A DNA stretch of 38,274 nucleotides from Gammaproteobacteria bacterium (GCA_028285245.1 JANQPY010000048.1:1-38274), one strand, 5' to 3'. Positions 8,217 to 16,665 are shown, counted from the stretch's first letter. Notes: generated by a model not told the origin, from the letters alone. Made by a program: numbers and translations.

Positions 8217-9119
8217 ATGGAACTCAAACAGCTTCGCCAGTTCTGTGCGATAGTTGAAACCGGCAGCTTTCGTAAGGCAGCCGACTCACTGCACATCTCG
8301 CCGCCTGCGCTCAGTCTGTCGATAAAGCGGCTTGAGGCCGATCTTGGCGTCATGCTGTTGGATCGCCAGCCAGGCCGCGTGCTGGCGACCGCCCACGGGC
8401 ATTCCCTGTATGACAGCGCACAGCGGATTCACTCGGAGGTTCAGGGCGCGCTCGATCAGCTCAACGCAATTAGTGGCATCGGCAGCGGCCGAATTGCCGT
8501 CGGCATGCTGCCTTATGGCATCCAGTCAACGATGGGCAACCTTATCGGCCGCTTCTGCGATCGTTACCCAAAACTAGAAGTGCAAATTGCACTGGGCTCT
8601 TTCTCTTTCCTGGCCGGCAGGCTACGCGACGGCGAGCTGGATTTTCTGGTCACCGAGGTTCAGGAAGGCAACGCCACCGGTGGACTCGTTCAGGAGCCCC
8701 TGTTTCGACTGCGCTACGGGCTGATCGCCGGAGGTAAACATCCGTTGGCCGGGAAGCGACAGCTGACTCTCCGCCGTGTAATGGACTACCGATTAGCCTA
8801 CGCCCGCACATGGCAAACAGTGATCGACAGCTGGGACGATGCCTTCAAGGCAGAAGGACTCAGTCCACCAAGCTCGGCAATCGGTGAAGCCACCGATGAC
8901 TTCTTCCGGGACCTTATAAGTCAGTGCAACACGATTGCGGTGCTGCCAATGATCGGCACCATTCGCGACTCAATTGAGGCCGGCCAACTTACGGAGCTCC
9001 ACGTGCCGGCGGTCAACTGGACCAGCACCGTCGGGATGATCTACCGCTCAGCGGACAGCTTGTCTGCGGATGCCCGTCTGCTGATGGACGAAACCCGCGC
9101 GGCGCTGGCCGCACCGTAG
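8217..9119 (+). CDS. LysR-family transcriptional regulator
   Basis: 300 residues, the usual LysR length. The N-terminal winged helix-turn-helix reads GSFRKAADSLHISPPALSLS followed by IKRLEADLG. An effector-binding domain starts after about residue 90 (GRIAVGMLPYGIQ) and extends to the C-terminus. It lies 18 bases downstream of the dioxygenase in the same direction, instead of divergent as most LysR regulators are. It is therefore probably co-transcribed with, and autoregulates, the cassette (inference). Confidence 0.93.
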   Translation: MELKQLRQFCAIVETGSFRKAADSLHISPPALSLSIKRLEADLGVMLLDRQPGRVLATAHGHSLYDSAQRIHSEVQGALDQLNAISGIGSGRIAVGMLPYGIQSTMGNLIGRFCDRYPKLEVQIALGSFSFLAGRLRDGELDFLVTEVQEGNATGGLVQEPLFRLRYGLIAGGKHPLAGKRQLTLRRVMDYRLAYARTWQTVIDSWDDAFKAEGLSPPSSAIGEATDDFFRDLISQCNTIAVLPMIGTIRDSIEAGQLTELHVPAVNWTSTVGMIYRSADSLSADARLLMDETRAALAAP

Positions 9120-9136
9120 CACCAGCCGATTCGGAC

Positions 9137-9167
9137 TTGCTTTTGGCAACATGTTCCCTCCTATACT
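9137..9167 (+). promoter_or_regulatory. Possible promoter for the cysteine-rich small protein
   Basis: TTGCTT (9137-9142) and TATACT (9162-9167) are separated by 19 bases, longer than ideal. The -10 box is good and the -35 box moderate. It lies about 75 bases upstream of the start at 9243. Confidence 0.35.
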
Positions 9168-9242
9168 TAATGCCCTGCGGCGCGCATATGCCAAGTCCGA
9201 TATAGGTGCGCGCAGAAATTTCAGTAACAACGAGGTCTAGAA

Positions 9243-9623
9243 ATGACAATGATTAAGAAGTGCATCGTCCTGGTAACCGGGCTGATGCTGTCCACACTGG
9301 CAATCGCCGGACTCCACAGCGAGGGCGATGATCTGCCGAAGGGCGAACCCGGCGATGGTCACTGCATGTTCAATCTGCAGAACCTGATGATGGATGAGCC
9401 CATGAAAACCTGCCAGGAGCATGCCAACCCGGAAGGTTGCGCAACGCTGGGCAGCACCGATGACAACAGTGACGCCGTGCACGGCGAAGGCGCCTGCCCC
9501 ATGGAGGGCGCTAAAGGTGTCTGCGACACGGGTGAGATCAAGCTTGTGTACTACTCCGAAGAAGGCCTCGGTGGACTGGAGATTGGCTGCGGTTTCCAGG
9601 GCGGAGACTGGAGCGACAGCTAG
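9243..9623 (+). CDS. Small exported cysteine-rich protein, function unknown
   Basis: 126 residues. Signal peptide (MTMIKKC then a hydrophobic core, probable cleavage after AIA near residue 21). The mature part is acidic and contains six cysteines, enough for three disulfides, in HCMF, KTCQ, EGCA, GACPM, GVCD and GCGF. No family is recognised. GAGG lies about 9 bases before the ATG. A single-gene unit: a candidate promoter is upstream and a strong terminator directly follows. The even cysteine count and acidity suggest a folded periplasmic or secreted protein, but no function can be assigned. Confidence 0.8.
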   Translation: MTMIKKCIVLVTGLMLSTLAIAGLHSEGDDLPKGEPGDGHCMFNLQNLMMDEPMKTCQEHANPEGCATLGSTDDNSDAVHGEGACPMEGAKGVCDTGEIKLVYYSEEGLGGLEIGCGFQGGDWSDS

Positions 9624-9652
9624 AAGAACGCTCGCAAGGTTCTTCAGCAAGG

Positions 9653-9682
9653 AAGCGGCGGGTTACCCCGCCGCTTTTTTTT
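9653..9682 (+). terminator. Rho-independent terminator after the cysteine-rich gene
   Basis: Perfect 10-bp stem AAGCGGCGGG / CCCGCCGCTT with loop TTAC, ending in a run of eight T. It sits 30 bases after the stop at 9623 and just before the convergent ParA gene. No T-run on the other strand, so it serves the plus strand only. Confidence 0.92.
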
Positions 9683-9689
9683 GGGATCG

Positions 9690-10451
9690 CTACCTGTTGG
9701 GGCCTGACCCCAAACAGGCGCGCATGTCCGCCCACAGCGCCTCGAACGCTTCCGCAGCTCGGCTGGCGGGAGCGTAGCTACAGACTGGCGCCCGCCGCAG
9801 CGTCATGCGCTCTACATCCGAGGCGTATGGAATCACGGCGCTGGACAACCGCCCCAAAGACTCTGGTGCGTCGTCAACCAGCTCGCGGTGTAGCTTGCGG
9901 CGGCGATCAACCATCGAAAAAAACGGCAACAGCGCGATGTCTTTGAGCTTTTCGCGCTTGAGAAACTCTCTTACCTGGCCGACAGCGCGCAGCGATAACG
10001 GGTTCGGCAGCACCGGCATGACCAGGAGATCCGCTGCCCTGAAGACGTTCTCCGAAACGAGAGAAATACTTGGCGCGCAATCCAGCAGCAACAGGTCATA
10101 GTGTTTGCGCAGTGGCCGCATCATCTTCAGCAACCGGTAAGCCGGTTTCTTGCTCTGCTCCAGATGCAAGTCCATGTTGCGGTAGGAATGATCCGCAGGC
10201 AGCACGTCCAGATTCTCGAACGCGGTTGGGCAACAGAGTTCGGCCAGATCGAGCTTACCGGCGATGAGCTTGCGGCTGCGCAGACGCCGGTTGCGTTCAA
10301 TATCAAGACAGAACCCTGCGCCGCCTTGCGGATCGAGATCCCACAGCAGGGTGCGCCACCCGTCGCGCGCCGCCAGCCACGCCAGATTGACCGCCGCCGT
10401 GGTTTTTCCCACGCCGCCTTTGACATTGTAAGTCGCGACGATCCTCAACAT
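9690..10451 (-). CDS. Orphan ParA/MinD-type P-loop ATPase
   Basis: 253 residues from ATG 10451. The deviant Walker A KGGVGKTT (Lys11, Lys16) at the N-terminus, WDLDPQGG (switch I region) and LLLLDCAPSIS (Walker B) are diagnostic of ParA ATPases. No DNA-binding N-terminal extension, so it is the short, chromosomal-type form. No ParB, centromere-like repeats or chemotaxis/flagellar genes are adjacent, so its cargo is unknown. The frame stays open far upstream of 10451, but that part is antisense to the fasciclin gene and has none of the family motifs. The start is followed immediately by the Walker A, as in other family members. Likely positions a protein or DNA cargo on the nucleoid. Confidence 0.9.
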   Translation of the reverse strand: MLRIVATYNVKGGVGKTTAAVNLAWLAARDGWRTLLWDLDPQGGAGFCLDIERNRRLRSRKLIAGKLDLAELCCPTAFENLDVLPADHSYRNMDLHLEQSKKPAYRLLKMMRPLRKHYDLLLLDCAPSISLVSENVFRAADLLVMPVLPNPLSLRAVGQVREFLKREKLKDIALLPFFSMVDRRRKLHRELVDDAPESLGRLSSAVIPYASDVERMTLRRAPVCSYAPASRAAEAFEALWADMRACLGSGPNR

Positions 10452-10557
10452 CGGCGGAGTATAGGCGAGCGACGCGCCCTGCACGGTTGAATCCGGCTGG
10501 CGGACGCTCGCGAACTCGTCAGAAGGCTGGGAACACAACTTCACCGGAGATGCCAAG

Positions 10558-11082
10558 ATGCTAATCGAACGACGAGCGCCGACCTGGACTAAGGCTGCGC
10601 TGCTGACGGGGCTCATATTGCTTTGCAGCAGTGCACTGGCCGGCGGCCATAAAGAGCCCCAGCCGCCGAAAAACATTGTCGCCACCGCAATCGCAGCGGG
10701 CACCTTCAACACCCTGGCGGCCGCGCTGGAAGCGGCAGATCTGGTTGAAGCGTTGCAGGGCGAGGGACCCTTCACGGTATTTGCACCGCCTGACGGTGCC
10801 TTTGCCAAACTCCCCGAGGGAACGGTGGAAAGCTTGCTGGAACCTGAGAACCAGGAGCAGCTGAAGGCCGTCCTGCTATACCACGTCGTGCCCGGCAAGG
10901 TAATGGCCGGCGACATCTTTGGCGAAGCAAGCCCGGCCACGCTGGAGGGCTCAACGCTGCAGATCACCAAAGCCGACGGCCTGGTCTCGGTCAACGCAGC
11001 TGAGGTGGTGACCGCCGACGTCATCGCGAGCAACGGCGTCATCCATGTGATCGACGCGGTGCTGCTGCCCCCGGCTGACTGA
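10558..11082 (+). CDS. Secreted fasciclin (FAS1) domain protein
   Basis: 174 residues. Signal peptide with cleavage near SSALAGG (residue about 28). A single FAS1 domain follows: TFNTLAAALEAADLVEAL, then FTVFAPPDGAFAKLP, then LKAVLLYHVVPGKV and ending NGVIHVIDAVLLPP, the classic H1 and H2 boxes. GGAG lies about 9 bases before the ATG. Located directly upstream of an ECF sigma/anti-sigma pair on the same strand, so it is probably a target or member of that regulon. FAS1 proteins mediate adhesion and matrix contact. Confidence 0.93.
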   Translation: MLIERRAPTWTKAALLTGLILLCSSALAGGHKEPQPPKNIVATAIAAGTFNTLAAALEAADLVEALQGEGPFTVFAPPDGAFAKLPEGTVESLLEPENQEQLKAVLLYHVVPGKVMAGDIFGEASPATLEGSTLQITKADGLVSVNAAEVVTADVIASNGVIHVIDAVLLPPAD

Positions 11083-11141
11083 GCTTGCCGATATGCAGCA
11101 GGAGCGGTGGAGTGCACAGTTCTACGCCTGAATAGTGAGTT

Positions 11142-11822
11142 ATGATCGGAAGCTATGAAAACCTTGAGCTGGCGGCCGCTGCAGGCCGATCCCCCAGCTC
11201 GCGATCGAAGGGCTCACCAGGCTTGACGAAACCCACTGGCAAAGCTGCAGACGCGCCCGAAGAAACCCCCATCCTCGAACGTGTGGCGCAAGGGGAGCAA
11301 GCCGCCGTAGGCGACTTCATCCAGCGCTATGGAGATCTGGTCTGGTCGCTGGCCCGCCGCTACCTCGGCAATCAAGCCGACGCTGAAGACGCTGTCCAGG
11401 AAATTTTTATCGAGATATGGAACAGCGCGGGCCGTTATGACAGGTCGGTCGCCAGTGAGGTCGCGTTCATTTCAACCATCACGCGCCGACGGTTAATCGA
11501 TCGTCTGCGCAAGTACGATCGTCAGCCCGGCATCGACTCCATCGACGATCAAATCGGCGCGCGGCAGCCTATGTCGGCCGCCGCGCCATTGGATGACGAC
11601 GCAGAAGTTGCCCAGGTGGAGCGCGTGCTCGCTGAGATGGATCCGCAGCATCAGCGCATCCTCGCGATGTCGCTTTACCAGGGCTTCAGCCACAGTGAAA
11701 TTGCCGATGCGCTGGACATGCCGCTTGGGACAGTGAAAACCCGCGTGCGGCGGGGCCTGATCCACGTGCGCGAGCAGCTGCGTCTGACGGAAGAGATTGA
11801 CAGTCAGGGGGAAACGGGATGA
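11142..11822 (+). CDS. ECF-family RNA polymerase sigma factor
   Basis: 226 residues. Region 2: LVWSLARRYLGNQADAEDAV followed by QEIFIEIW. Region 4: MDPQHQRILAMSLYQGFSHS, then EIADALDMPLGTVKTRVRRG, a helix-turn-helix for -35 recognition. The first 40 residues are low-complexity, and the true start may be a later TTG at 11223. Stop overlaps the anti-sigma start (ATGA), a strong coupling signal. It resembles the SigK-type group paired with RskA-like anti-sigma factors. Likely drives its own operon and the upstream fasciclin gene (inference). Confidence 0.92.
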   Translation: MIGSYENLELAAAAGRSPSSRSKGSPGLTKPTGKAADAPEETPILERVAQGEQAAVGDFIQRYGDLVWSLARRYLGNQADAEDAVQEIFIEIWNSAGRYDRSVASEVAFISTITRRRLIDRLRKYDRQPGIDSIDDQIGARQPMSAAAPLDDDAEVAQVERVLAEMDPQHQRILAMSLYQGFSHSEIADALDMPLGTVKTRVRRGLIHVREQLRLTEEIDSQGETG

Positions 11823-12694
11823 GCACCCGGCAGTCCCCATCGCGGCCGCGGCTCGACGAGCTGCTGGCAGCCGAAGCGGCGCTTGGCCTGGAGCATGATG
11901 AGGCCCGAGAGCTAAAGGCCCTGCTGGCCTCTGAGGAGCTCCCCGCGCGAGAAGACTTCATGCGCGTAGCCGGCCTGGTCCAGGCCAGTTTTCTGAACCG
12001 CGAGCCAGCCGATCTGCAGAAAATGCCGCCGCATCTGCGCGAGCTGCTGCTGCATCAGGCAGAAGCCCACTTTGGCGCCGACGCAGCCCGCAACGATCCA
12101 GGTGAACCGAGCACTGATCTGATCGCTGCCGCCAGGCGGCGACGGCCGTCGCGGTGGTTCGGCGCCTCGGCCGCCGGCTGGTATCTGGCGGCCGCGGCGC
12201 TGTTTCTGGTGTTCGTCGTCAGCGGCCCCCTCACCCAGCCGCCGGGCAGCCTTGCAGACAGTCCAAGCCTGGCAAACACCGCCAGCCAGCGAGCAGCCCT
12301 GCTTAATCGAAGCGAGACCGTGGTCTGGCAATGGCGTGCGAATGACGTGCCCGGTTACGAGCAAGTATCGGGTGATGTCGTTTGGAACAGCGAGCTGCAA
12401 AGCGGTGTTCTGAAGCTTACTGGCATGCCGCCCAACGACGCCCGGGCAACCCAGTATCAACTCTGGATCGTCGATCCGGGACGCGACGCCGATCACCCGA
12501 TAGACGGCGGCGTTTTCAACATCCCGGGCAGCACGACGGCCGCATTAATCCCCATCGATGCAAAACTCAGCGTCGAGCAGCCCGTTGCGTTTGCCATCAC
12601 CGCTGAGCAGCCCGGCGGGGTTGTTGTATCAGACGGGCCACTGTTGATTGTCGCCTCTGCCAGCGGAGCGGGCAGGCCAGGCACGACCGGCTGA
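11819..12694 (+). CDS. Anti-sigma factor, RskA/anti-sigma-K type
   Basis: 291 residues. A cytosolic N-terminal part (about 1-115) would bind the sigma factor. One transmembrane helix follows (about 120-138, YLAAAALFLVFVVSG), and then a periplasmic RskA-type domain. That domain includes GVLKLTGMPPNDARATQYQL, WIVDPGRDADHPIDGGVFNI and VAFAITAEQPGG. The N-terminus lacks an obvious HxxxCxxC zinc motif. Translationally coupled to the sigma gene by ATGA. Regulation probably involves regulated proteolysis of the membrane-bound factor, as in known RskA systems. Confidence 0.88.
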   Translation: MSTRQSPSRPRLDELLAAEAALGLEHDEARELKALLASEELPAREDFMRVAGLVQASFLNREPADLQKMPPHLRELLLHQAEAHFGADAARNDPGEPSTDLIAAARRRRPSRWFGASAAGWYLAAAALFLVFVVSGPLTQPPGSLADSPSLANTASQRAALLNRSETVVWQWRANDVPGYEQVSGDVVWNSELQSGVLKLTGMPPNDARATQYQLWIVDPGRDADHPIDGGVFNIPGSTTAALIPIDAKLSVEQPVAFAITAEQPGGVVVSDGPLLIVASASGAGRPGTTG

Positions 12695-12731
12695 TCTGAG
12701 CGGCGTCCCATCGCCGCCCAACACTAGCTGT

Positions 12732-12752
12732 ATCCCGAATCCCGAGTCCCGA
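12732..12752. repeat. Three-copy 7-bp tandem repeat (consensus RTCCCGA)
   Basis: Units ATCCCGA, ATCCCGA and GTCCCGA follow each other exactly. A simple short tandem repeat in the intergenic region; no associated gene. Confidence 0.7.
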
Positions 12753-13116
12753 ACGGCTGTCGCACCACGTGTCAGGCGCCCAATATGCGCATCGAAATCG
12801 CACCTTCCATGGCAGCACCACGGAAATGCCGGACTCACAGTTGCTTGAGAGCTGGCTGGTTTGGAGAACGCCGCAGAAGCGCGGACGATTTCTGAAAGGG
12901 GGGAACCGGAGCAGCCCCCGAACCACGTTCAGGGGGGATCTGGGAGGTAGGGGATCGCGATACAGAGACCACCCCGGTGCCCTAACTTCCGAACCACGAC
13001 GCCCGTCTTTGGAGGATGACGAGCGGGCATCGGGTCCGCCTTGAAGTAAAGAGTAGATTCGCCCGGGCCGGCAATTCGGATTCCTCCAAAATCAGCCCTG
13101 ATTTATGCTGCCCGGA

Positions 13117-13138
13117 GCGGCCGGCGCTCGCCGGCCGC
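13117..13138. repeat. GC-only hairpin in the leader of the polyphosphate phosphotransferase gene
   Basis: GCGGCCGGC and GCCGGCCGC form a 9-bp stem around loop GCTC. It is about 50 bases upstream of the predicted GTG start and supports placing that start downstream of it. No T-run follows. Confidence 0.55.
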
Positions 13139-13188
13139 CCGCGGTGATCCCGCCGACAACTACATCCCGACCCCCGGGGCAGAGGGCA

Positions 13189-14640
13189 GTGAGCAAGAAA
13201 CTGGGCAAGCGAGAATTTGCGGAAGCCATCGCCCCGCTGAGGGTCCGCCTGGTCAACGCGCAATACCGGCTGCGGGAGAGCCGCAGCTCACTCATCGTGC
13301 TGCTGGCGGGCCGCGACCGCATGGGCGGCGAGCAGGTGATCGACCGGCTTGCCGAGTGGATGGATAGCCGGTACCTGGACACCTGGTTTACCGGCCAGGA
13401 CACGGACGAGGCGCGCCTCAGGCCGGAGTTCTGGAGGTTCTGGCGCGCCATGCCCGGCCATGGCCGTACCGGCCTGTTCATGGGTGCCTGGATAAGCGAC
13501 ACCATGAACCGGCTGGCAGCTGATGAACTCGATGCCGAAAGCTATACCGGTCGCATCCGCCAATACGTCGAGTTTGATCGACTGCTGCGCGACGATGGCC
13601 ACCCCGTTCTGAAGATCTGGCTGGATATGCCGCGCGCGAAGATGAAGCAGCGCCTGAAGCTGGCCCGCGAGGATGCGGATGGTGCGCGGCGCTATATAGA
13701 ACCCATCGACGAGGTGATCGTTGAGCACTACGACAAGCTCACACCTGTTGTGCAACAGCTCCTGTCGGACAGCGGCCAGGTCGTTGAGTGGACAACGGTT
13801 GATGGGGAGGACAAGCGGCGCAGGGACTTAACTATCGCCGAGTGTCTGGCCGCAACGCTAGAGTCGCATCTTGAGTCCGCTCCGCGTCCTCAGCCGGTCA
13901 GGCTGCCCGCATGCGAAATTGAAGACCACCTCAGTCAGGTCGATCTGACCCGCCAACTTGCATACGAAACTTACAAGCAGCGACTAAAAGAAGAACAGCG
14001 CCGCCTGCACCAGCTTTCACTGCTGGCCCGTGATCAGCAGTTAGGCGTGGTGATGGCATTCGAAGGCTGGGATGCGGCTGGCAAAGGCGGTGCAATTCGC
14101 CGGCTCACTCGGGCCATCTCGTTTCGCGATGTGAAAGTGATACCCATCGGCGCACCTTCCGATGAGGAACTGGCACATCACTATCTCTGGCGATTCTGGC
14201 GATGGCTGCCCCGCGACGGGCAGATAAGAATCTTTGATCGAAGCTGGTATGGCCGTGTCCTGGTAGAACGAGTCGAGCAATTCGCCACGCAAAGCGCCTG
14301 GAAACGCGCGTACGCCGAGATCAATGACTTTGAGTCACAGCTTACGGACCACGGCAATCTTGTCTTGAAGTTCTGGCTGCATATCGATCCCGACGAACAG
14401 CTGCGGCGATTCAAAGCCCGCGAGCAAACAGACTACAAGAAGTACAAGATCACCGCAGATGACTACCGCAATCGGGAACAGTGGGAAGCCTACGAAGCAG
14501 CGGTCAACGAGATGGTGTCGCGCACTTCGCTTAAGAATGCGCCGTGGCATCTGATCGCGGCGAACGACAAGCGCTGGGCGCGAGTCAGGGTTATCGAAAC
14601 GGTCAACGATGCCCTTGAGCAAGCCCTGGAGAAGTTGTGA
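13189..14640 (+). CDS. pap: Polyphosphate:AMP phosphotransferase (two-domain PPK2)
   Basis: 483 residues from GTG 13189, which has AGAGGG just upstream; an ATG at 13105 would add a Pro-rich stretch spanning a hairpin. Two PPK2 domains lie in tandem. The N-terminal copy has a degenerate phosphate loop (LAGRDRMGGEQ, about 39-49). The C-terminal copy is intact, with FEGWDAAGKGG (Walker A, about 288-298) and IFDRSWYGR (Walker B), followed by a lid region with LRRFKAREQTDYKKYKIT. This arrangement is typical of PAP enzymes, which make ADP from AMP using polyphosphate. Cytosolic. No clear operon partner; the Mla operon follows after 106 bases. Confidence 0.92.
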   Translation: MSKKLGKREFAEAIAPLRVRLVNAQYRLRESRSSLIVLLAGRDRMGGEQVIDRLAEWMDSRYLDTWFTGQDTDEARLRPEFWRFWRAMPGHGRTGLFMGAWISDTMNRLAADELDAESYTGRIRQYVEFDRLLRDDGHPVLKIWLDMPRAKMKQRLKLAREDADGARRYIEPIDEVIVEHYDKLTPVVQQLLSDSGQVVEWTTVDGEDKRRRDLTIAECLAATLESHLESAPRPQPVRLPACEIEDHLSQVDLTRQLAYETYKQRLKEEQRRLHQLSLLARDQQLGVVMAFEGWDAAGKGGAIRRLTRAISFRDVKVIPIGAPSDEELAHHYLWRFWRWLPRDGQIRIFDRSWYGRVLVERVEQFATQSAWKRAYAEINDFESQLTDHGNLVLKFWLHIDPDEQLRRFKAREQTDYKKYKITADDYRNREQWEAYEAAVNEMVSRTSLKNAPWHLIAANDKRWARVRVIETVNDALEQALEKL

Positions 14641-14746
14641 GTCGACGCATGCCGCGCCGCGGCTCTGGCAGGCGGGGCTGCGCGGTATCATCACGTCGCG
14701 CCAGGCGTACACCGATGCTTGAACTCCACTACTTCGCGCCATCCAC

Positions 14747-15877
14747 ATGACAGCACCCACACTGACACTGCAGTCAGAGGACCCGAGTGATCTGACCGTG
14801 GCGCTCGCAGGCGACTGGTTGCTGAGCGAACCTGCCCCGGGCGCGGACGAGCTGCTGGAGCGACTGAGAGACACGCCCGTGCCAAAGCGGGTTACCTACG
14901 CTGACGCCGGACTGGGCGACTGGGACACGCGGCTCGTCACGACGTTGCTAAAGATTCGCCGCGAGACGGAGACAAAAAACATTGAGCTGGACGAGTCCGC
15001 CCTGCCCGAGGGCGTGCGCCAGCTTATGCGCTTGGCCACAGTGACAAAGCCTCCGCAAGGCGCCGCCAGGAAACGGGAAAACGTGCCGTTTCTGACTGAG
15101 CTCGGTCAGCACACGGTGGCGATGTTTGTGGGCTGCAACTCGCTGATCGTGTTTATGGGGCAGCTGGTCCAATCGTGCGGTCGCTGGATACGCGGTGAGG
15201 CCCGCTATATCCGGTCAGACTTAGTGCAGTACATCCAGGAGGCCGGCGCGGAGTCACTGCCTATCGTCGGTCTGATTAGTTTTCTGATCGGGGCCATATT
15301 TGCCTTTGTCGGCATTATTCAGCTTGAGCAGTTCGGTGCCGGTATCTACACCGCAAATCTGGTGGGCGTCGCGATGGTCCGCGAAATGGCCCCCATCATG
15401 ACTGCCATCGTGATGGCCGGGCGCATCGGAGCCGCCTATGCGGCGCAGATTGGCACAATGCGGGTGAACGAGGAGATTGATGCGCTGACCACGCTCGGCC
15501 TCAATCCGATGGACTTTCTGGTCACGCCGCGGGTTATTGCGCTGGTCGTCATGATGCCGCTGCTGACCGCCTACGCGAGCGCGCTGGGCGTTGCCGGCGG
15601 GCTGGCGGTCTCGCTGGTGATGCTGGATATAAGCCTGATTCAGTACGTGCAGCAGACGATTAGCGCGGTGGGACTAAACAGCGTGTTCGGCGGCCTGTTC
15701 AAGTGTGTCGTTTACGGCGCGCTGGTAGCCATCTCCGGATGCCAGCAGGGTATGGCCTCGGGCAGCAGCGCACTGGCCGTGGGTCAGGCGACCACCAGCG
15801 CAGTGGTCCAGTCGATCATCCTGATCGTGGTCAGCGCCTCAGTGCTCACGGTCATCTACATCAACCTGGGCATATAG
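14747..15877 (+). CDS. mlaE: MlaE/YrbE-type ABC permease with N-terminal STAS-like domain
   Basis: 376 residues. The first about 110 residues resemble a STAS-like domain (LTVALAGDWLLSE and similar), like MlaB fused to the permease. The MlaE domain follows with multiple membrane helices and the family signature VREMAPIMTAIVMAGRIGAA, then MRVNEEIDALTTLGLNPMDF. Inner membrane. First gene of a four-gene operon with the ATPase, the MCE protein and a lipoprotein. Role: permease of a lipid transporter maintaining outer-membrane asymmetry or moving lipids between membranes. Substrate and direction cannot be told from sequence. Confidence 0.93.
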   Translation: MTAPTLTLQSEDPSDLTVALAGDWLLSEPAPGADELLERLRDTPVPKRVTYADAGLGDWDTRLVTTLLKIRRETETKNIELDESALPEGVRQLMRLATVTKPPQGAARKRENVPFLTELGQHTVAMFVGCNSLIVFMGQLVQSCGRWIRGEARYIRSDLVQYIQEAGAESLPIVGLISFLIGAIFAFVGIIQLEQFGAGIYTANLVGVAMVREMAPIMTAIVMAGRIGAAYAAQIGTMRVNEEIDALTTLGLNPMDFLVTPRVIALVVMMPLLTAYASALGVAGGLAVSLVMLDISLIQYVQQTISAVGLNSVFGGLFKCVVYGALVAISGCQQGMASGSSALAVGQATTSAVVQSIILIVVSASVLTVIYINLGI

Positions 15878-15888
15878 ACGATTTCTGC

Positions 15889-16665
15889 ATGAGTGCCGAC
15901 AAACCACATATCCGGGTTGAAAATCTCACCATGGCCTATGGTGATTTCGTCATTCAAAGAAACCTGAATTTCACTATTCAGCGCGGCGATATTTTCACCA
16001 TCATGGGTGGCAGCGGCTGCGGCAAGAGCACGCTGATGAAAATCATGATTGGGCTAAAAACACCGGCCACGGGAGAGGTGTTCTACAACGGCGAGCCGTT
16101 CTGGAGCGGCAGCGCTGAACGCCGCGAACGCTACAAGCGGCGATTCGGCACGCTGTTTCAGGCGGGGGCGCTGTGGAGTTCAATGACGCTGGCCGAGAAT
16201 GTTTCGGTGGCGCTGGATCAGTATACGGAGCTCTCGGAGAGCGAGATTCGTGACATCGCGCTTTACAAGCTCTCGCTGGTCGGGCTGGCTGGCTTCGAAG
16301 ACTACTATCCCAGTGAAATCTCCGGTGGTATGCGCAAACGTGCGGGCCTGGCCCGGGCGATGGCGCTGGATCCGGAGATACTGTTCTTCGACGAACCGTC
16401 CGCCGGACTGGATCCGATCAACGCCAAGCTACTGGACGATCTGATACTTGAGCTGCGCGACACGCTGGAGACCACCGTGGTGGTCGTGAACCACGAGTTG
16501 CCCAGCATCTTTGCGACATCGAACAATTCGGTTTTTCTCGATGCCGAGACCAAGACGCAACTTGCTACCGGTGATCCGAAGCGGCTGCGCGATCACGACC
16601 CGCACCACACCGTGCGTAATTTTCTGGCGCGAGGAACCATCGATGCTGAGGCGAAGACCTTATGA
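15889..16665 (+). CDS. mlaF: MlaF-type ABC transporter ATPase
   Basis: 258 residues from ATG 15889. Walker A GGSGCGKST, signature EISGGMRKRAGLARAMA (MlaF-like, ISGGM), Walker B EILFFDEPSAGLDP and H-loop VVNHE are all present. Starts 11 bases after the permease stop and overlaps the next gene by ATGA. A longer frame upstream is antisense-independent but lies inside mlaE and lacks ATPase motifs. Energises lipid movement by the MlaE/MlaD complex. Confidence 0.95.
   Translation: MSADKPHIRVENLTMAYGDFVIQRNLNFTIQRGDIFTIMGGSGCGKSTLMKIMIGLKTPATGEVFYNGEPFWSGSAERRERYKRRFGTLFQAGALWSSMTLAENVSVALDQYTELSESEIRDIALYKLSLVGLAGFEDYYPSEISGGMRKRAGLARAMALDPEILFFDEPSAGLDPINAKLLDDLILELRDTLETTVVVVNHELPSIFATSNNSVFLDAETKTQLATGDPKRLRDHDPHHTVRNFLARGTIDAEAKTL

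Larger units (their letters stand above)
12695..13188. other. Intergenic region of about 490 bases with small hairpins
   Basis: No convincing gene, tRNA or promoter is visible. It holds a short hairpin just after the anti-sigma stop (GCGGCG / CGCCGC, 12700-12717, no T-run), three heptamer repeats (12732-12752), poly-G-rich tracts near 12895-12960, and a strong GC hairpin (13117-13138) before the next gene. Open frames here overlap each other and lack family motifs. Confidence 0.5.

Noticed and set aside
10452-11117. Long upstream extension of the ParA reading frame (a 475-residue open frame)
   Set aside because: The extra part is antisense to the fasciclin gene, low in complexity and without motifs; the ATPase motif begins directly after the ATG at 10451.
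12769-13044. Possible small gene in the intergenic region
   Set aside because: No ribosome-binding site, no domain and overlapping equal-length frames on both strands.
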